A stretch of 16,657 bases of DNA from CAZSDW01 sp964605705 (GCA_964605705.1 CAZSDW010000057.1:1-16657), one strand, 5' to 3'; counted from the first letter of the stretch, positions 1-8,990 are shown. Notes: a model not told the origin generated them from the sequence alone. Numbers and translations are program-made.

Positions 1-1131
1 CTCTATGATGATCTCTCCAGTAATGACTGGATAGAAATTTATAAAAAGCTGGCAGGCTGGGATATCGAGTTTGATGACCATCACGATCTGGGATTAAAAG
101 AAACGCTCGAAGATCAGGTCAGGGACTGCAATATTGAATACGGAAAATATCTGGAGAAACACTACCTGGACTGGGTCAATGATGATCCCCATTTCAGACC
201 AACCCTGTCACCGGACATCGTGCGAAAATATGTGTTTCCTCGGCTGAAGGCTGGTGAAAAAGTTTTGTTTGTCGTCATCGATTGTATGCGACTGGATCAA
301 TGGTTGACCTTTGAACCCCTGTTGTATGAATTTTATAATACGACCACCGACTATTACTTTTCAATCCTGCCGTCGGCAACGCCCTATGCCCGTAATGCAA
401 TATTCAGGGGAATGTTTCCCGATGATATTCAAAAAGAATACAGCGATATCTGGGATAGAGAGGAAGAGGATGAGACTTCCATGAACCGGCACGAAGCGCA
501 TATGCTGACCCGATTGTTTCAGGAGGATTATCCCGAATTTCAGAGAGCGATTAAATATATCAAGGTCCTGGATTCCAATTCCGGCTGGACAGTCGATAAA
601 AAGTTATCTACCTATCTCGAAAGTCCTTTCATCTCTCTGGTTGTGAATTTTGTCGATGTGTTGGCGCATCGGCGATCCGAATCGGAAATCCTGAAGGAAA
701 TTGTACCGAATGAAGCCAGTTACCGATCCATTGTGCGGACATGGTTCAAACATTCCTGGATATACTCGGTTCTGAAAAAATTTGCCGAATACAATTTTAC
801 GATTATTATAACCAGTGACCACGGCAGCATTCGGGTTCAGAATGACGTCAAGGTTATCGGTGATAAAGAAACCTCCACCAATATCCGCTTTAAATATGGG
901 AAAAATCTGAATGTTCACCAGAAATATGCGCTGACGATCAAAGATCCCGCCCGGTATCGCCTGCCTAACCAGGGAATCAATAACAATTATCTGATTGCCA
1001 AGGAAAACTTCTTTTTTGTCTATCCGACCAACTATCATAAATTTCAGTCCTACTATCGCGATACTTTTCAGCATGGTGGAATGTCCATGGAAGAGACCAT
1101 ATTACCGATTATCACTTTAACTCCTAAATAA
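1..1131 (+). CDS. porX: PorX-type protein, PglZ (alkaline-phosphatase fold) domain; 5' end missing
   Basis: The reading frame is open from base 1 to the TAA at 1129-1131 (376 residues), so the gene starts before the window. An apparent GTG start at 220 is internal. Visible PglZ signatures, numbered from base 1, are VVIDCMR (Asp about 94), PSATPYARN with the likely catalytic Thr about 127, Asp219 and His223 in NFVDVLAH, TSDHGS (Asp273, His274), and QHGGMSMEE near the end (His358). These match the metal and nucleophile positions of alkaline-phosphatase-like enzymes. PorX proteins of Bacteroidota have an N-terminal receiver domain (not visible here) plus PglZ and act in type IX secretion signalling; the PglZ part has been reported to bind zinc and cleave oligonucleotides. 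The gene lies 4 bases before tsaE, an order known from Bacteroidota. The family is secure; a role in type IX secretion in this organism is inference. Confidence 0.85.
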   Translation, partial: LYDDLSSNDWIEIYKKLAGWDIEFDDHHDLGLKETLEDQVRDCNIEYGKYLEKHYLDWVNDDPHFRPTLSPDIVRKYVFPRLKAGEKVLFVVIDCMRLDQWLTFEPLLYEFYNTTTDYYFSILPSATPYARNAIFRGMFPDDIQKEYSDIWDREEEDETSMNRHEAHMLTRLFQEDYPEFQRAIKYIKVLDSNSGWTVDKKLSTYLESPFISLVVNFVDVLAHRRSESEILKEIVPNEASYRSIVRTWFKHSWIYSVLKKFAEYNFTIIITSDHGSIRVQNDVKVIGDKETSTNIRFKYGKNLNVHQKYALTIKDPARYRLPNQGINNNYLIAKENFFFVYPTNYHKFQSYYRDTFQHGGMSMEETILPIITLTPK

Positions 1132-1135
1132 ACGA

Positions 1136-1609
1136 ATGATAGACCTTGAAACCTGCTCATCCGATGAGACTGAGACTTTAGGTGAAATCCTGGCGACCTT
1201 TTTAGTTCGAGGTTCGGTTATGGCATTTGTCGGTGATCTTGCCACGGGCAAAACCACAATGATCAGGGGTATCTGCCGGGGGTTGAACGTCCGGCAGCAG
1301 GTCGAAAGTCCGACATATACCCTTGTCAACGAATACCGTGCAGAGGTTCCGGTTTATCACATGGATTGCTACCGGGAGCATCGTTTGGAAGAGTGGCTGG
1401 AATTGGGAGTAAATGATTATTTTTTCAGTGATGGCGTCACTCTGGTTGAGTGGGCGGATATGATTGAAGAACTGATTCCGGATACGGCAATTCAGATTTC
1501 GATCGAACACAATCTTGATAAGAACAACTGTCGTAAGATTTCTATTCGATTCGATGAGAAAATAGAAAAAGAACTTCGGGATCAAATCAATCGGCGGTTG
1601 AATAGATGA
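1136..1609 (+). CDS. tsaE: tRNA t6A biosynthesis ATPase TsaE
   Basis: A 157-residue P-loop protein of normal TsaE length. TsaE is the ATPase that works with TsaB and TsaD to attach threonylcarbamoyl to A37 of ANN-decoding tRNAs in the cytoplasm. Visible motifs are the Walker A GDLATGKTT (33-41; the family usually has GDLGAGKTT), the SPTYTLVNEY block (58-67), the HMDCYR segment (75-80) and VEWAD (104-108). The ATG at 1136 comes 4 bases after the porX-like stop and has no clear Shine-Dalgarno sequence, so translation is probably coupled to the upstream gene. Its stop overlaps the tsaB start in an ATGA. The identification is firm. Confidence 0.95.
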   Translation: MIDLETCSSDETETLGEILATFLVRGSVMAFVGDLATGKTTMIRGICRGLNVRQQVESPTYTLVNEYRAEVPVYHMDCYREHRLEEWLELGVNDYFFSDGVTLVEWADMIEELIPDTAIQISIEHNLDKNNCRKISIRFDEKIEKELRDQINRRLNR

Positions 1610-2268
1610 ATATTCTTGGCATTGACACTTCAACGGATAATTGTAGCATTGGTATCGTCAGTGACGGAAAAGTCCTGGGACGAAATTCCCAGCTGGGAAG
1701 ATCAATGGCATCTGAACATTTGATTATCCTGATAGATGAACTGGTCAGAAAAACGATTCCCTTTAATCAGATAAATGCCATTGCAGTCAGTATTGGTCCG
1801 GGATCTTATACGGGTTTACGGATTGGCTTAAGTACTGCCAAAGGATTGGCGTTTGCCGGAAAATTACCGATCTTGCCGGTACAGACGATGGCTGTGCTTG
1901 AAAGTGTCGCCCGCCAGGAGCTGGATGAAGATCTGGTTTTGCTGATAAAATCTCACCGGGATTTTGCCTATCATGTTCTTTCCACCAATCCAAAAAGACT
2001 CGATCCAATCCAGGTGCCGGTTGCCTACGATACATTTTCAGATATCGCGCAATTGTATCTAAATCAACGGCATTTTATCAGTCCATCTGAAATAGCATCA
2101 CCGGCATTCGGGAAAGTTCACAAAATTTATCCTGAAGGGGATCATGTCGCCCGATTGGCATATCAGCATTATGATCAATTGATAAAGTTATCCCGATCGG
2201 ATCTGGAACCCATGTATTTCAGTGAATTTGAGGCGAAGAAATGGAAATCACCGATAGAAACGACCTGA
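1606..2268 (+). CDS. tsaB: tRNA t6A biosynthesis protein TsaB
   Basis: A 220-residue protein of the ASKHA fold. TsaB is the catalytically inactive partner of TsaD and scaffolds the TsaBDE complex that makes t6A37 in tRNA. The N-terminus MNILGIDTST and the block IGPGSYTGLRIGLSTAKG (63-80) are diagnostic. SMASEHL (33-39) is the usual helix after the first strand pair. The start overlaps the tsaE stop by 4 bases, which makes the two genes an operon. The C-terminal third is less conserved, as is normal for TsaB. rimI or tsaD, often found near tsaB, is not adjacent here. Confidence 0.95.
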   Translation: MNILGIDTSTDNCSIGIVSDGKVLGRNSQLGRSMASEHLIILIDELVRKTIPFNQINAIAVSIGPGSYTGLRIGLSTAKGLAFAGKLPILPVQTMAVLESVARQELDEDLVLLIKSHRDFAYHVLSTNPKRLDPIQVPVAYDTFSDIAQLYLNQRHFISPSEIASPAFGKVHKIYPEGDHVARLAYQHYDQLIKLSRSDLEPMYFSEFEAKKWKSPIETT

Positions 2269-2370
2269 AATTTCCAATTTGGTGATTCAATATCAATCAG
2301 TTATTGGGCGAAATATTTTAGATGTTCCACATTTTCCATACTTGATTTTTGCAATCCTTTACTGTATTAT

Positions 2371-2386
2371 CCAGTCTGGTTTTTTT
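2371..2386 (+). terminator. Weak terminator-like site after tsaB
   Basis: CCAG and CTGG lie one base apart at 2371-2379, so at most a 3-bp stem (CCA/TGG around GTC) can form. It is followed by seven T residues (2380-2386). The stem is too short to trust. The position, about 100 bases after the tsaB stop in an AT-rich gap, is the only other support. Confidence 0.2.
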
Positions 2387-2449
2387 ATATTACAGAAAAT
2401 CGATCTAAATTATACGGGCATATTCTGATAAAGAAAAAGAGCTTTGATT

Positions 2450-2480
2450 TTGACAATTTTTTGAAATATCTGTTTTGAAT
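2450..2480 (+). promoter_or_regulatory. Possible promoter upstream of accD
   Basis: The 291-base gap 2269-2559 has no convincing gene. It contains a perfect TTGACA at 2450-2455. The best -10 candidate is TTGAAT at 2475-2480 with a 19-base spacer, which is a weak fit. Downstream at 2508-2521 there is a small TGCC/GGCA stem. A promoter is expected here because the gap separates two tight gene groups. The accD ribosome binding site is GAGG at 2551-2554, 5 bases before its ATG. Confidence 0.3.
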
Positions 2481-2559
2481 TGGAATCGATATCAAAGTGA
2501 CATTTTTGCCTGAAAAAGGCAGCGTTTAATTTTGATTTGAATTTTATTATGAGGTCCTT

Positions 2560-3405
2560 ATGGTTGACTGGTTTCGTAGGACGAAAAAAGGATTACTGAG
2601 TACAGAGAAAAAAGTACTGCCGGACGGTTTGTGGATCAAGTGTCCCAATTGCTCAGAGTACTTATATAAGCGTGAACTGGAGCGGAATTTCTGGATTTGT
2701 ACCCAGTGCCAGTATCATTTTCGAATTTCCAGCACGGATTATTTCAAGATTCTGCTGGATGGCGAATATGAGGAATTTAATCAAAAAATTAAATCCAACG
2801 ATCCCCTGAAATTTAAAGATTCAAAGCGCTATACCGAGCGGCTGAAAGAAGCCCATGCAAAAACAGGGCTATATGATGCTGTCGTCACAGTGGAAGGTAC
2901 CATTGCCCGCCACCGAGTAGTTTTATGTGTGATGGATTTTAAATTTGTGGGCGGCAGTATGGGGTCGGTGGTCGGTGAGAAAATTGCCAGAGCCATCGAC
3001 CGTGCCCGGGAAAAGAAGCTGCCGTTGATTATAGTTTCCAGTTCCGGTGGCGCCCGGATGCAGGAAGGAGTTCTATCCCTGATGCAGATGGCAAAAACCA
3101 GCGCTAAGCTTGCCCAATTCCATGAAGAGGGCGGATTTTTTCTGTCTATTCTGACCGATCCGACTACCGGTGGAACCACTGCGAGTTTTGCGATGCTCGG
3201 CGATGTGATTATTGCGGAACCGGGTGCCCTGATCGGTTTTGCTGGTGCGCGTGTAATCAAGCAGACCATCGGAAAAGATTTACCGGAAGGCTTCCAGCGC
3301 TCCGAGTTCCTGATGGAAAAGGGCTTTGTGGACATCATCAGTGGACGCTCAGAAATCAAACGAACAGTTCAACGACTTCTGGATTTTTTTAATGATAAAA
3401 ACTAA
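2560..3405 (+). CDS. accD: Acetyl-CoA carboxylase carboxyltransferase beta subunit AccD
   Basis: A 281-residue protein, normal for AccD. With AccA it transfers the carboxyl group from biotin carrier protein to acetyl-CoA, giving malonyl-CoA for fatty acid synthesis. The N-terminal zinc ribbon has Cys28, Cys31, Cys47 and Cys50 in the usual C-x2-C-x15-C-x2-C spacing. The crotonase-fold core shows GGSMGSVVGE (131-140), SSGGARMQEG (161-170), TDPTTGGTTASF (199-210) and the oxyanion-hole region GALIGFAGARVIKQT (222-236). No accA is fused or adjacent. The start is the ATG after GAGG. The 3' end overlaps surE by 14 bases in another frame. Confidence 0.97.
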   Translation: MVDWFRRTKKGLLSTEKKVLPDGLWIKCPNCSEYLYKRELERNFWICTQCQYHFRISSTDYFKILLDGEYEEFNQKIKSNDPLKFKDSKRYTERLKEAHAKTGLYDAVVTVEGTIARHRVVLCVMDFKFVGGSMGSVVGEKIARAIDRAREKKLPLIIVSSSGGARMQEGVLSLMQMAKTSAKLAQFHEEGGFFLSILTDPTTGGTTASFAMLGDVIIAEPGALIGFAGARVIKQTIGKDLPEGFQRSEFLMEKGFVDIISGRSEIKRTVQRLLDFFNDKN

Positions 3406-4174
3406 ACCCTATATACTCGTGACCAATGACGACGGTATTTCGGCACCGGGGATTAATGCGCTGGTACAGGAACTGAATAAAATTGCCGAGGTCGTTGTCG
3501 TTGCCCCGGAAAGTGAGAAGAGTGCAGTCGGTCATGCCATTACGCTTTCCGATCCGATCCGGGTCAGTTGTTATAAAAAGGGCAAACAGTGGACGGGATT
3601 TGCGGTATCCGGTACGCCAGCCGACTGTGTTAAAATTGCGGTTGGTGCCTTGCTGGAACGTCGTCCGGATATGGTCGTCAGCGGAATCAATCTTGGTTCT
3701 AATGCCGGGATCAATGTTATTTATTCGGGGACAGTATCTGCTGCTACTGAAGGCACCATTTTAGGGATTCCGTCGATTGCCGTATCGCTAACCACTTACA
3801 CTGATCCCGATTTTCGAACGGCGGCGCGATTTGCGGTAAAAATGGTCAGGCTGGTGCTGGAAAAGGGATTGCCAGATCGGACCCTGCTGAACATTAATGT
3901 GCCTAATTTGCCGGAAGATGAGATTCAGGGCACCAGGATCACGCGACAGGGGATGGCAAATTTTGCCGAAGAATTTGATAAACGAGTTGATCCCCGTAAT
4001 CGGGTATATTACTGGATGGATGGTCAAAAAGTTGACATCAAAGCCGATGACGATGTGGATGATGAAGCGATCAAAAACGGATTTATCTCCATTACTCCCA
4101 TAAAATATGATCTGACCAATTATGATTTTATCCAGAGTTTAAATAACTGGATACCGGAGATCGAGGCGGGATGA
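3392..4174 (+). CDS. surE: 5'/3'-nucleotidase SurE
   Basis: A 260-residue SurE-family nucleotidase that dephosphorylates nucleoside monophosphates with a divalent metal. The metal-site residues are all present: Asp13 and Asp14 in VTNDDG, Ser44 in ESEKSAVG, and Asn100 in SGINLGSNAG. GTPADCVK (74-81) is also typical. I choose the ATG at 3392 because it puts VTNDDG at residue 10, as in the family; a longer frame from 3326 would add 22 non-conserved residues that only retranslate the accD end. The start lies inside the end of accD (14-base overlap) and the stop shares an ATGA with guaA. Confidence 0.95.
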   Translation: MIKTKPYILVTNDDGISAPGINALVQELNKIAEVVVVAPESEKSAVGHAITLSDPIRVSCYKKGKQWTGFAVSGTPADCVKIAVGALLERRPDMVVSGINLGSNAGINVIYSGTVSAATEGTILGIPSIAVSLTTYTDPDFRTAARFAVKMVRLVLEKGLPDRTLLNINVPNLPEDEIQGTRITRQGMANFAEEFDKRVDPRNRVYYWMDGQKVDIKADDDVDDEAIKNGFISITPIKYDLTNYDFIQSLNNWIPEIEAG

Positions 4175-5712
4175 ACCAAACCGGTAAAGTCTGGATTATC
4201 GATTTCGGATCACAATACACCCAGCTCATCGCGCGGCGGGTCAGAGAATTATCTGTCTATTCCGAAATAGTATTACCGGGTATTCAGCCATCGCAGATTC
4301 GTGAGAATAATATTTCAGCGCTGATTCTCTCCGGAGGTCCTGCCAGTGTGTATGAAGATACCGCTCCGGGCATCAATCCTCAGGTGTTTGAAATGGGGCT
4401 GCCGGTATTGGGAATCTGTTACGGATTGCAGCTGATGTCCCGGCATTTCGGCGCAAAAGTGCATTCGGAAAACCGGCGGGAGTATGGTCGCAGCATCATT
4501 AATTTTCAGAAAAAATCGGCGCTATTTGATGACGTGAATGATCATACGACAGTCTGGATGAGTCACGGTGATCATGTGGATACCATGCCGGAAGGATTTG
4601 AGCTTGTCGCAATTTCCGAAAACGGTGCCCCGGCGGCGATTGTTCATCGATCGAAAAAGTTGATGGGACTGCAGTTCCATCCGGAAGTGGTTCATACTGT
4701 CGAAGGCACCAAAATCCTCGAAAATTTTCTGTTCGTCGTTGCGAAATTACGTAAGGACTGGACCCCGGAACGTTTTATTGAACAGACGATTTTGCAGATT
4801 CGTGAGAAGGTTGGGGATGGCAAAGTCCTGACGGCAATCAGTGGCGGCGTTGATTCATCCGTGATGGGTGTTCTGCTCTACCGGGCAATTGGCGATCAGT
4901 GTGTACCGGTGTTTATCAATAACGGACTGCTGCGAAAAGAAGAACAGTTTAAAGTCATCAGGCAATTGAAAAAAGATGCCGGTCTCCCGATTCGGATGTA
5001 TAATTACTCAACTCAGTTTCTTTCGGCACTGAAAGGGATCAAAAATCCGGAACAGAAACGGAAAATCATCGGGCGGCAGTTCATTAAAGCCTTTGAAGAA
5101 ATTGCGAAAAAATATCCCGACCTGAAATATTTAGCCCAGGGAACCCTTTATCCGGATGTTATCGAGAGCCGGTCTGTCAATGGACCTTCCCAGGTGATCA
5201 AGAGTCATCATAATGTCGGAGGATTACCCAAACGGATGAAACTCATCCTGCTCGAGCCGTTTAACAGTCTGTTTAAGGATGAGGTCAGAAAGATCGGCAG
5301 GGAGCTGGGCATCGCACCGGTCGTGCTGAATCGCCACCCCTTTCCCGGACCGGGTCTGGCGGTTCGGATTATCGGTGAAGTGACTCCCTATCGGTTATCA
5401 ATGCTTCGTAAAGCCGACGATATATTTGTCACTGAATTAATGGATTCCGGCGAGTACAATCGGGTCTGGCAATCCTTTGCCGTATTGATTCCGGTGAAGA
5501 CCGTCGGAGTCATGGGCGATCAGCGAACCTATGAAAATGTCATTGTCTTACGGTCTGTCAATAGCAGCGACGGGATGACCGCTGACTGGTCACCGTTGCC
5601 GAACAGTGTCCTGAGTCGGGTCGCAAACCGGATAGTTAACGAAGTCAGGGGAATCAATCGGGTAGTCTATGATGTTACATCAAAGCCGCCCGGGACGATT
5701 GAATGGGAATAG
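4171..5712 (+). CDS. guaA: GMP synthase (glutamine-hydrolysing) GuaA
   Basis: A 513-residue two-domain enzyme that converts XMP to GMP using glutamine and ATP, the last step of guanine nucleotide synthesis. The class I glutamine amidotransferase domain comes first, with Cys83 in GICYGLQ and His170 and Glu172 in LQFHPEV. The ATP pyrophosphatase domain follows with the PP-loop SGGVDSS (224-230). The C-terminal dimerisation domain ends in the classic NRVVYDVTSKPPGTIEWE. The full length and all catalytic residues are present. The start overlaps the surE stop (ATGA), and GAGG-rich bases just upstream can act as its ribosome binding site. Confidence 0.98.
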   Translation: MNQTGKVWIIDFGSQYTQLIARRVRELSVYSEIVLPGIQPSQIRENNISALILSGGPASVYEDTAPGINPQVFEMGLPVLGICYGLQLMSRHFGAKVHSENRREYGRSIINFQKKSALFDDVNDHTTVWMSHGDHVDTMPEGFELVAISENGAPAAIVHRSKKLMGLQFHPEVVHTVEGTKILENFLFVVAKLRKDWTPERFIEQTILQIREKVGDGKVLTAISGGVDSSVMGVLLYRAIGDQCVPVFINNGLLRKEEQFKVIRQLKKDAGLPIRMYNYSTQFLSALKGIKNPEQKRKIIGRQFIKAFEEIAKKYPDLKYLAQGTLYPDVIESRSVNGPSQVIKSHHNVGGLPKRMKLILLEPFNSLFKDEVRKIGRELGIAPVVLNRHPFPGPGLAVRIIGEVTPYRLSMLRKADDIFVTELMDSGEYNRVWQSFAVLIPVKTVGVMGDQRTYENVIVLRSVNSSDGMTADWSPLPNSVLSRVANRIVNEVRGINRVVYDVTSKPPGTIEWE

Positions 5713-5737
5713 CAATCAAAAATAAATTGAAAATTAT

Positions 5738-7765
5738 ATGAAATTATCTCGAATTATTTTATTAATATGGATCTTATGCAATCTGACTTTCGCTCAATAT
5801 ATGGGCTTCGAGAAAGACAGTTTGGCGTTTGAAACCATCGACACCTTAAAAATTAAATTTCATCAGGGCGTCAGTTACTACAACCAGGAACGCTACTGGG
5901 ATGCGCTGAATATTTTTGAGCAATTCAACTCCATTCCAGAAGCGGAGAACCATCTGCTGAGTGCTTCCGGATTGATGTTGATCAAAACCTATCTGCGCCT
6001 GGGTGATCTCGATCGGGCAATTCAGCTGGGACGGGAATTTGTGCTGATTCATACCACCTCACGATATCTGGATGATGTAGAGTACGCACTGGGTGAGGCG
6101 TATTTAATAAAAGGAAAATATCACGAATCGATATTTCATTATCTGAATGTCATGCAAATCACCGATGAAGTCAAGCTGCGCTATATCAGTAAACAAACCC
6201 TGGAGACAATTATCGACCTGTTCATCAGTACGGAGCAGCTGGTTGAGATTATTGCAAACACGCACGACGATTATGCCAAGATTTTTCTGACTTTGAAACT
6301 GGCTGAAAAACTTCATATTGACGGCGATACTCGAGCGGCTGAAAAAACGCTGGCTTCCATCAAGGGGATAATCAAAGGCGCCTATTTTGATAATGAATTC
6401 AAGCGGACTTCCGAACGAATAATGGATCAATCCAAAGAAAAAATATATATCGGTGTAATTCTGCCTCTCAGCGGTCAAATGGCTCCGGTTGGACAGAGTT
6501 TACTGAATGGCGTACGCTATGCGGTCCACCAGTTTAGAGCCACTACGGACAAGGATCTGACTGTCATCGCGATGAACAATTTGGGGGATGTTGTCGAGAG
6601 TATTAAAAAAGTCGAGTTCCTGTGTAACAATCCGAAGGTCAAAGCGATCTTTGGTCCGGTTACCAGTGAAAATACAATTGCGGTTGCAGCGATGGCAAAT
6701 CAGCGCAAAGTACCCCAGATTTCACCCACTGCGACCAGCAGCGAAATCAGCTCCCTGGGTCCTTATGTTTTTCAGGCAAACGTGGATTTTGTAAATCTCG
6801 GTCGGTTTTTAGGGAATTATTCCAGCAGTATTTCAAAAGTTAAAACAGTCGCATCGATTTCGCCGGCGGATGAATTCGGCAAAGAAATGACAGATTCCTT
6901 CTGTGGGATGGTGGATGAATTGGGTGGCAGGGTAGTTGCCCAGCAGTGGTACCAGGAGGATCCCGAGGAATTAAAACATCAATTTACGGCTATCCGGCAG
7001 GCAGGACTCGATATTATTCATCAGGAACTTGAAAAAAAGATCGCAGCCGCCACAGAGCGTTTGAATAGTTACATGGTTTCTGATAGCCTTTGGTTGGCGG
7101 ATAGCATTTATGTTGAAGAGTATGGGGACAATTACCGGATATTCAAACCGGATTCAATATACGTTGAAAAATTACAGAAGGCGCTGATCATTACGGGAAT
7201 TATGGATTCAATAGAATTTGCGGTCCCGCAGAAAGATTCCCTCGAATATCGGATCAGTTCGATCGATGGACTTCTGGTACCGGCGTATGCCAGCGATCTG
7301 GAAATGCTGATGCCGCAGCTGGAGTATTATAACCTGGACACAAAAATTTTCGGAAGTGGTAACTGGAATGACCCGGAACTTTTGAAAAAGCATCCGAAAA
7401 TCGTGCGCCGATTAACCTTTATTTCGGATTACTACATTGATACGGAATCGCGTTATTATAAAAATTTTGAACGTAACTATATCCGCTTGATTGGTTCGGC
7501 ACCCGGTCGTTTTGACTTGTATGGCTTTGATACGATGCAGGCGCTGCTCTCAGCATTCGAGCAGGATGATTGTACTCGTGAATCGGTTCGGAAAAATTTA
7601 GCTCAGATGCCAACTTACCACGGCGTTTGTAAGAATATTTCCTTTCGTGGGAATCGTCCGCGGGCGAACTCCTGTGCATTTATTCTGAAAATAGAGAATG
7701 ACAAAGCCAGACCGGTCGCGGCAATTGAAAATGGCGACCTGACCTCATATTCACCTCGATATTAA
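5738..7765 (+). CDS. Exported TPR plus LivJ-like periplasmic-binding-fold protein (LpoA-like architecture)
   Basis: A 675-residue protein with a cleavable signal peptide (hydrophobic 6-19, likely cut after TFA19); Cys14 is not in a lipobox. Residues 35-225 are helical and TPR-like (for example YYNQERYWDALNIFEQF, then LRLGDLDRAIQLGREF). From about 236 a type I periplasmic-binding fold begins: IYIGVILPLSGQMAPVGQ, then FGPVTSENTIAVAAMANQ (305-322) and PQISPTATS (326-334). An insertion of about 85 residues (about 424-508) interrupts the second lobe and contains DSIYVE twice. TPR followed by a LivJ-like domain is the layout of LpoA, the lipoprotein activator of PBP1A, which has a similar length. 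pgeF, a peptidoglycan quality gene, follows after 2 bases. An envelope role is inferred; solute binding for an ABC transporter is possible, but no permease genes are adjacent. Confidence 0.75.
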   Translation: MKLSRIILLIWILCNLTFAQYMGFEKDSLAFETIDTLKIKFHQGVSYYNQERYWDALNIFEQFNSIPEAENHLLSASGLMLIKTYLRLGDLDRAIQLGREFVLIHTTSRYLDDVEYALGEAYLIKGKYHESIFHYLNVMQITDEVKLRYISKQTLETIIDLFISTEQLVEIIANTHDDYAKIFLTLKLAEKLHIDGDTRAAEKTLASIKGIIKGAYFDNEFKRTSERIMDQSKEKIYIGVILPLSGQMAPVGQSLLNGVRYAVHQFRATTDKDLTVIAMNNLGDVVESIKKVEFLCNNPKVKAIFGPVTSENTIAVAAMANQRKVPQISPTATSSEISSLGPYVFQANVDFVNLGRFLGNYSSSISKVKTVASISPADEFGKEMTDSFCGMVDELGGRVVAQQWYQEDPEELKHQFTAIRQAGLDIIHQELEKKIAAATERLNSYMVSDSLWLADSIYVEEYGDNYRIFKPDSIYVEKLQKALIITGIMDSIEFAVPQKDSLEYRISSIDGLLVPAYASDLEMLMPQLEYYNLDTKIFGSGNWNDPELLKKHPKIVRRLTFISDYYIDTESRYYKNFERNYIRLIGSAPGRFDLYGFDTMQALLSAFEQDDCTRESVRKNLAQMPTYHGVCKNISFRGNRPRANSCAFILKIENDKARPVAAIENGDLTSYSPRY

Positions 7766-7767
7766 GC

Positions 7768-8529
7768 ATGTTTGATGCAGTCCGGTTCGATGATCAGATT
7801 TATTACCAATCATCTCTGATAAAATATTGTGACGGCGTCGAACACGCTTTCAGTACCCGGACCGGCGGCGTCAGCCCATCTCCCTATAGCGGTCTGAATC
7901 TCGGTTTGTCCGTTGGTGACGATGAGGCAAACGTGCAGACAAACCGGCATCTTTTCTTTCGAGCACTGCAGGTTGATTTGAAACAGATGGCGTCGGGCGA
8001 ACAGGTTCACGATAACCGCATTCAAATAATTGACGCACCTGGACATTTCAGTGGAACAGATGGATTGATCAGCAATCAGAAAAATATTGTCCTGGTTATC
8101 AAAACCGCAGACTGTGCTCCGGTTTTATTCTATGATCCGGAACAACGGGTGATTGCCGCCGTCCACGCCGGCTGGCGCAGTATTCAGCAAAACATTCTCA
8201 CCAATGCTGTTAATCTGCTGGTCAATCAGTTTAAATGTCGCCCGGATGATATCCTGTGTGCTGTCGGACCTTCCATTCAGGCGTGCTGCTATGAAGTAAA
8301 GCAGGATGTGGCGAATCGATTTCCGGAGCCGGTGATTATCCGGCGAAAGGATCGGTTATTTCTGGATTTGCCGGCGCTGATCCGCAAACAACTGCTGGAT
8401 ATGCAGATCCCTGAAAAAAATATCGACAGCAGTAATTTGTGTAGTTGCTGTAATAAGGATAAATTTTACAGTTATCGGCGGGATGGAATACAAACCGGAC
8501 GAATGATGATGGCAGTGTACTTGGTTTAA
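7768..8529 (+). CDS. pgeF: Peptidoglycan editing factor PgeF (YfiH/DUF152, laccase-domain) family
   Basis: A 253-residue protein of the YfiH family. Members are zinc enzymes; the E. coli protein removes wrongly incorporated residues from peptidoglycan precursors, and some relatives act as purine nucleoside phosphorylases or were named polyphenol oxidases. The metal ligands are visible as His81 in EQVHD, Cys116 in TADCAP and His133 in VHAGWRS. HAFSTRTGGVS (26-36) and VGPSIQACCYEV (166-177) are family blocks. CSCC near 225-228 is a further cysteine cluster. The gene begins 2 bases after the TPR/binding-fold gene, so the two are co-transcribed. Family is firm; exact substrate is not visible. Confidence 0.92.
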   Translation: MFDAVRFDDQIYYQSSLIKYCDGVEHAFSTRTGGVSPSPYSGLNLGLSVGDDEANVQTNRHLFFRALQVDLKQMASGEQVHDNRIQIIDAPGHFSGTDGLISNQKNIVLVIKTADCAPVLFYDPEQRVIAAVHAGWRSIQQNILTNAVNLLVNQFKCRPDDILCAVGPSIQACCYEVKQDVANRFPEPVIIRRKDRLFLDLPALIRKQLLDMQIPEKNIDSSNLCSCCNKDKFYSYRRDGIQTGRMMMAVYLV

Positions 8530-8546
8530 ATTTGAAGGGATAAAAG

Positions 8547-8990
8547 ATGAGTTTGAAAGAACAGCTTCAAAAAGACATGGTCACGGCGATGAAAGCGAAA
8601 AATGAACTCAAGGTCGGCGTAATCAGATTGTTACGGGGATCTGTGCGAAAATTGGAGATCGACCAGAGGAAGGAACTCAATGATCAGGATATCATCGGTG
8701 TAATAACCAATGCAGCGAAGCAGCGGCGTGAAGCCATCAAAGCCTACACGGAGGGTGGCAGGGCTGATCTGGTTGCCCAGGAAAGCGCCGAGCTGGCTAT
8801 TATTGAAGAATATCTGCCCGAGGCTATCGGTCAGGATGAGCTGGCAAAAATAATCGATGAAATAATCTCCGAAACCGGCGCCACCACCTTAAAAGATATC
8901 GGTAAGGTAATGCCGAAAGTAATGCAGCAGGTCAAAGGGCGGGCTGACGGTGCTCTGGTTCAGGCACTGGTTCGCATAAAACTCTCATAA
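8547..8990 (+). CDS. yqeY: GatB/YqeY-domain protein
   Basis: A 147-residue, soluble, mostly helical protein of the YqeY family, which is related to the C-terminal tRNA-binding domain of amidotransferase subunit GatB. Blocks seen are the start MSLKEQLQKDMVTAMKAK, EEYLPEAIGQDEL in the middle, and DIGKVMPKVMQQVKGRADG toward the end. Full length for the family. The ribosome binding site GAAGGGA lies about 6 bases before the ATG at 8547. In many bacteria yqeY sits close to dnaG; here cvpA and mutS2 lie between. Precise function is unknown. Confidence 0.93.
   Translation: MSLKEQLQKDMVTAMKAKNELKVGVIRLLRGSVRKLEIDQRKELNDQDIIGVITNAAKQRREAIKAYTEGGRADLVAQESAELAIIEEYLPEAIGQDELAKIIDEIISETGATTLKDIGKVMPKVMQQVKGRADGALVQALVRIKLS

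Noticed and set aside
3326..3391. Extended surE start
   Set aside because: The extra 22 residues come from the second frame of the accD end; the ATG at 3392 gives the normal SurE N-terminus.
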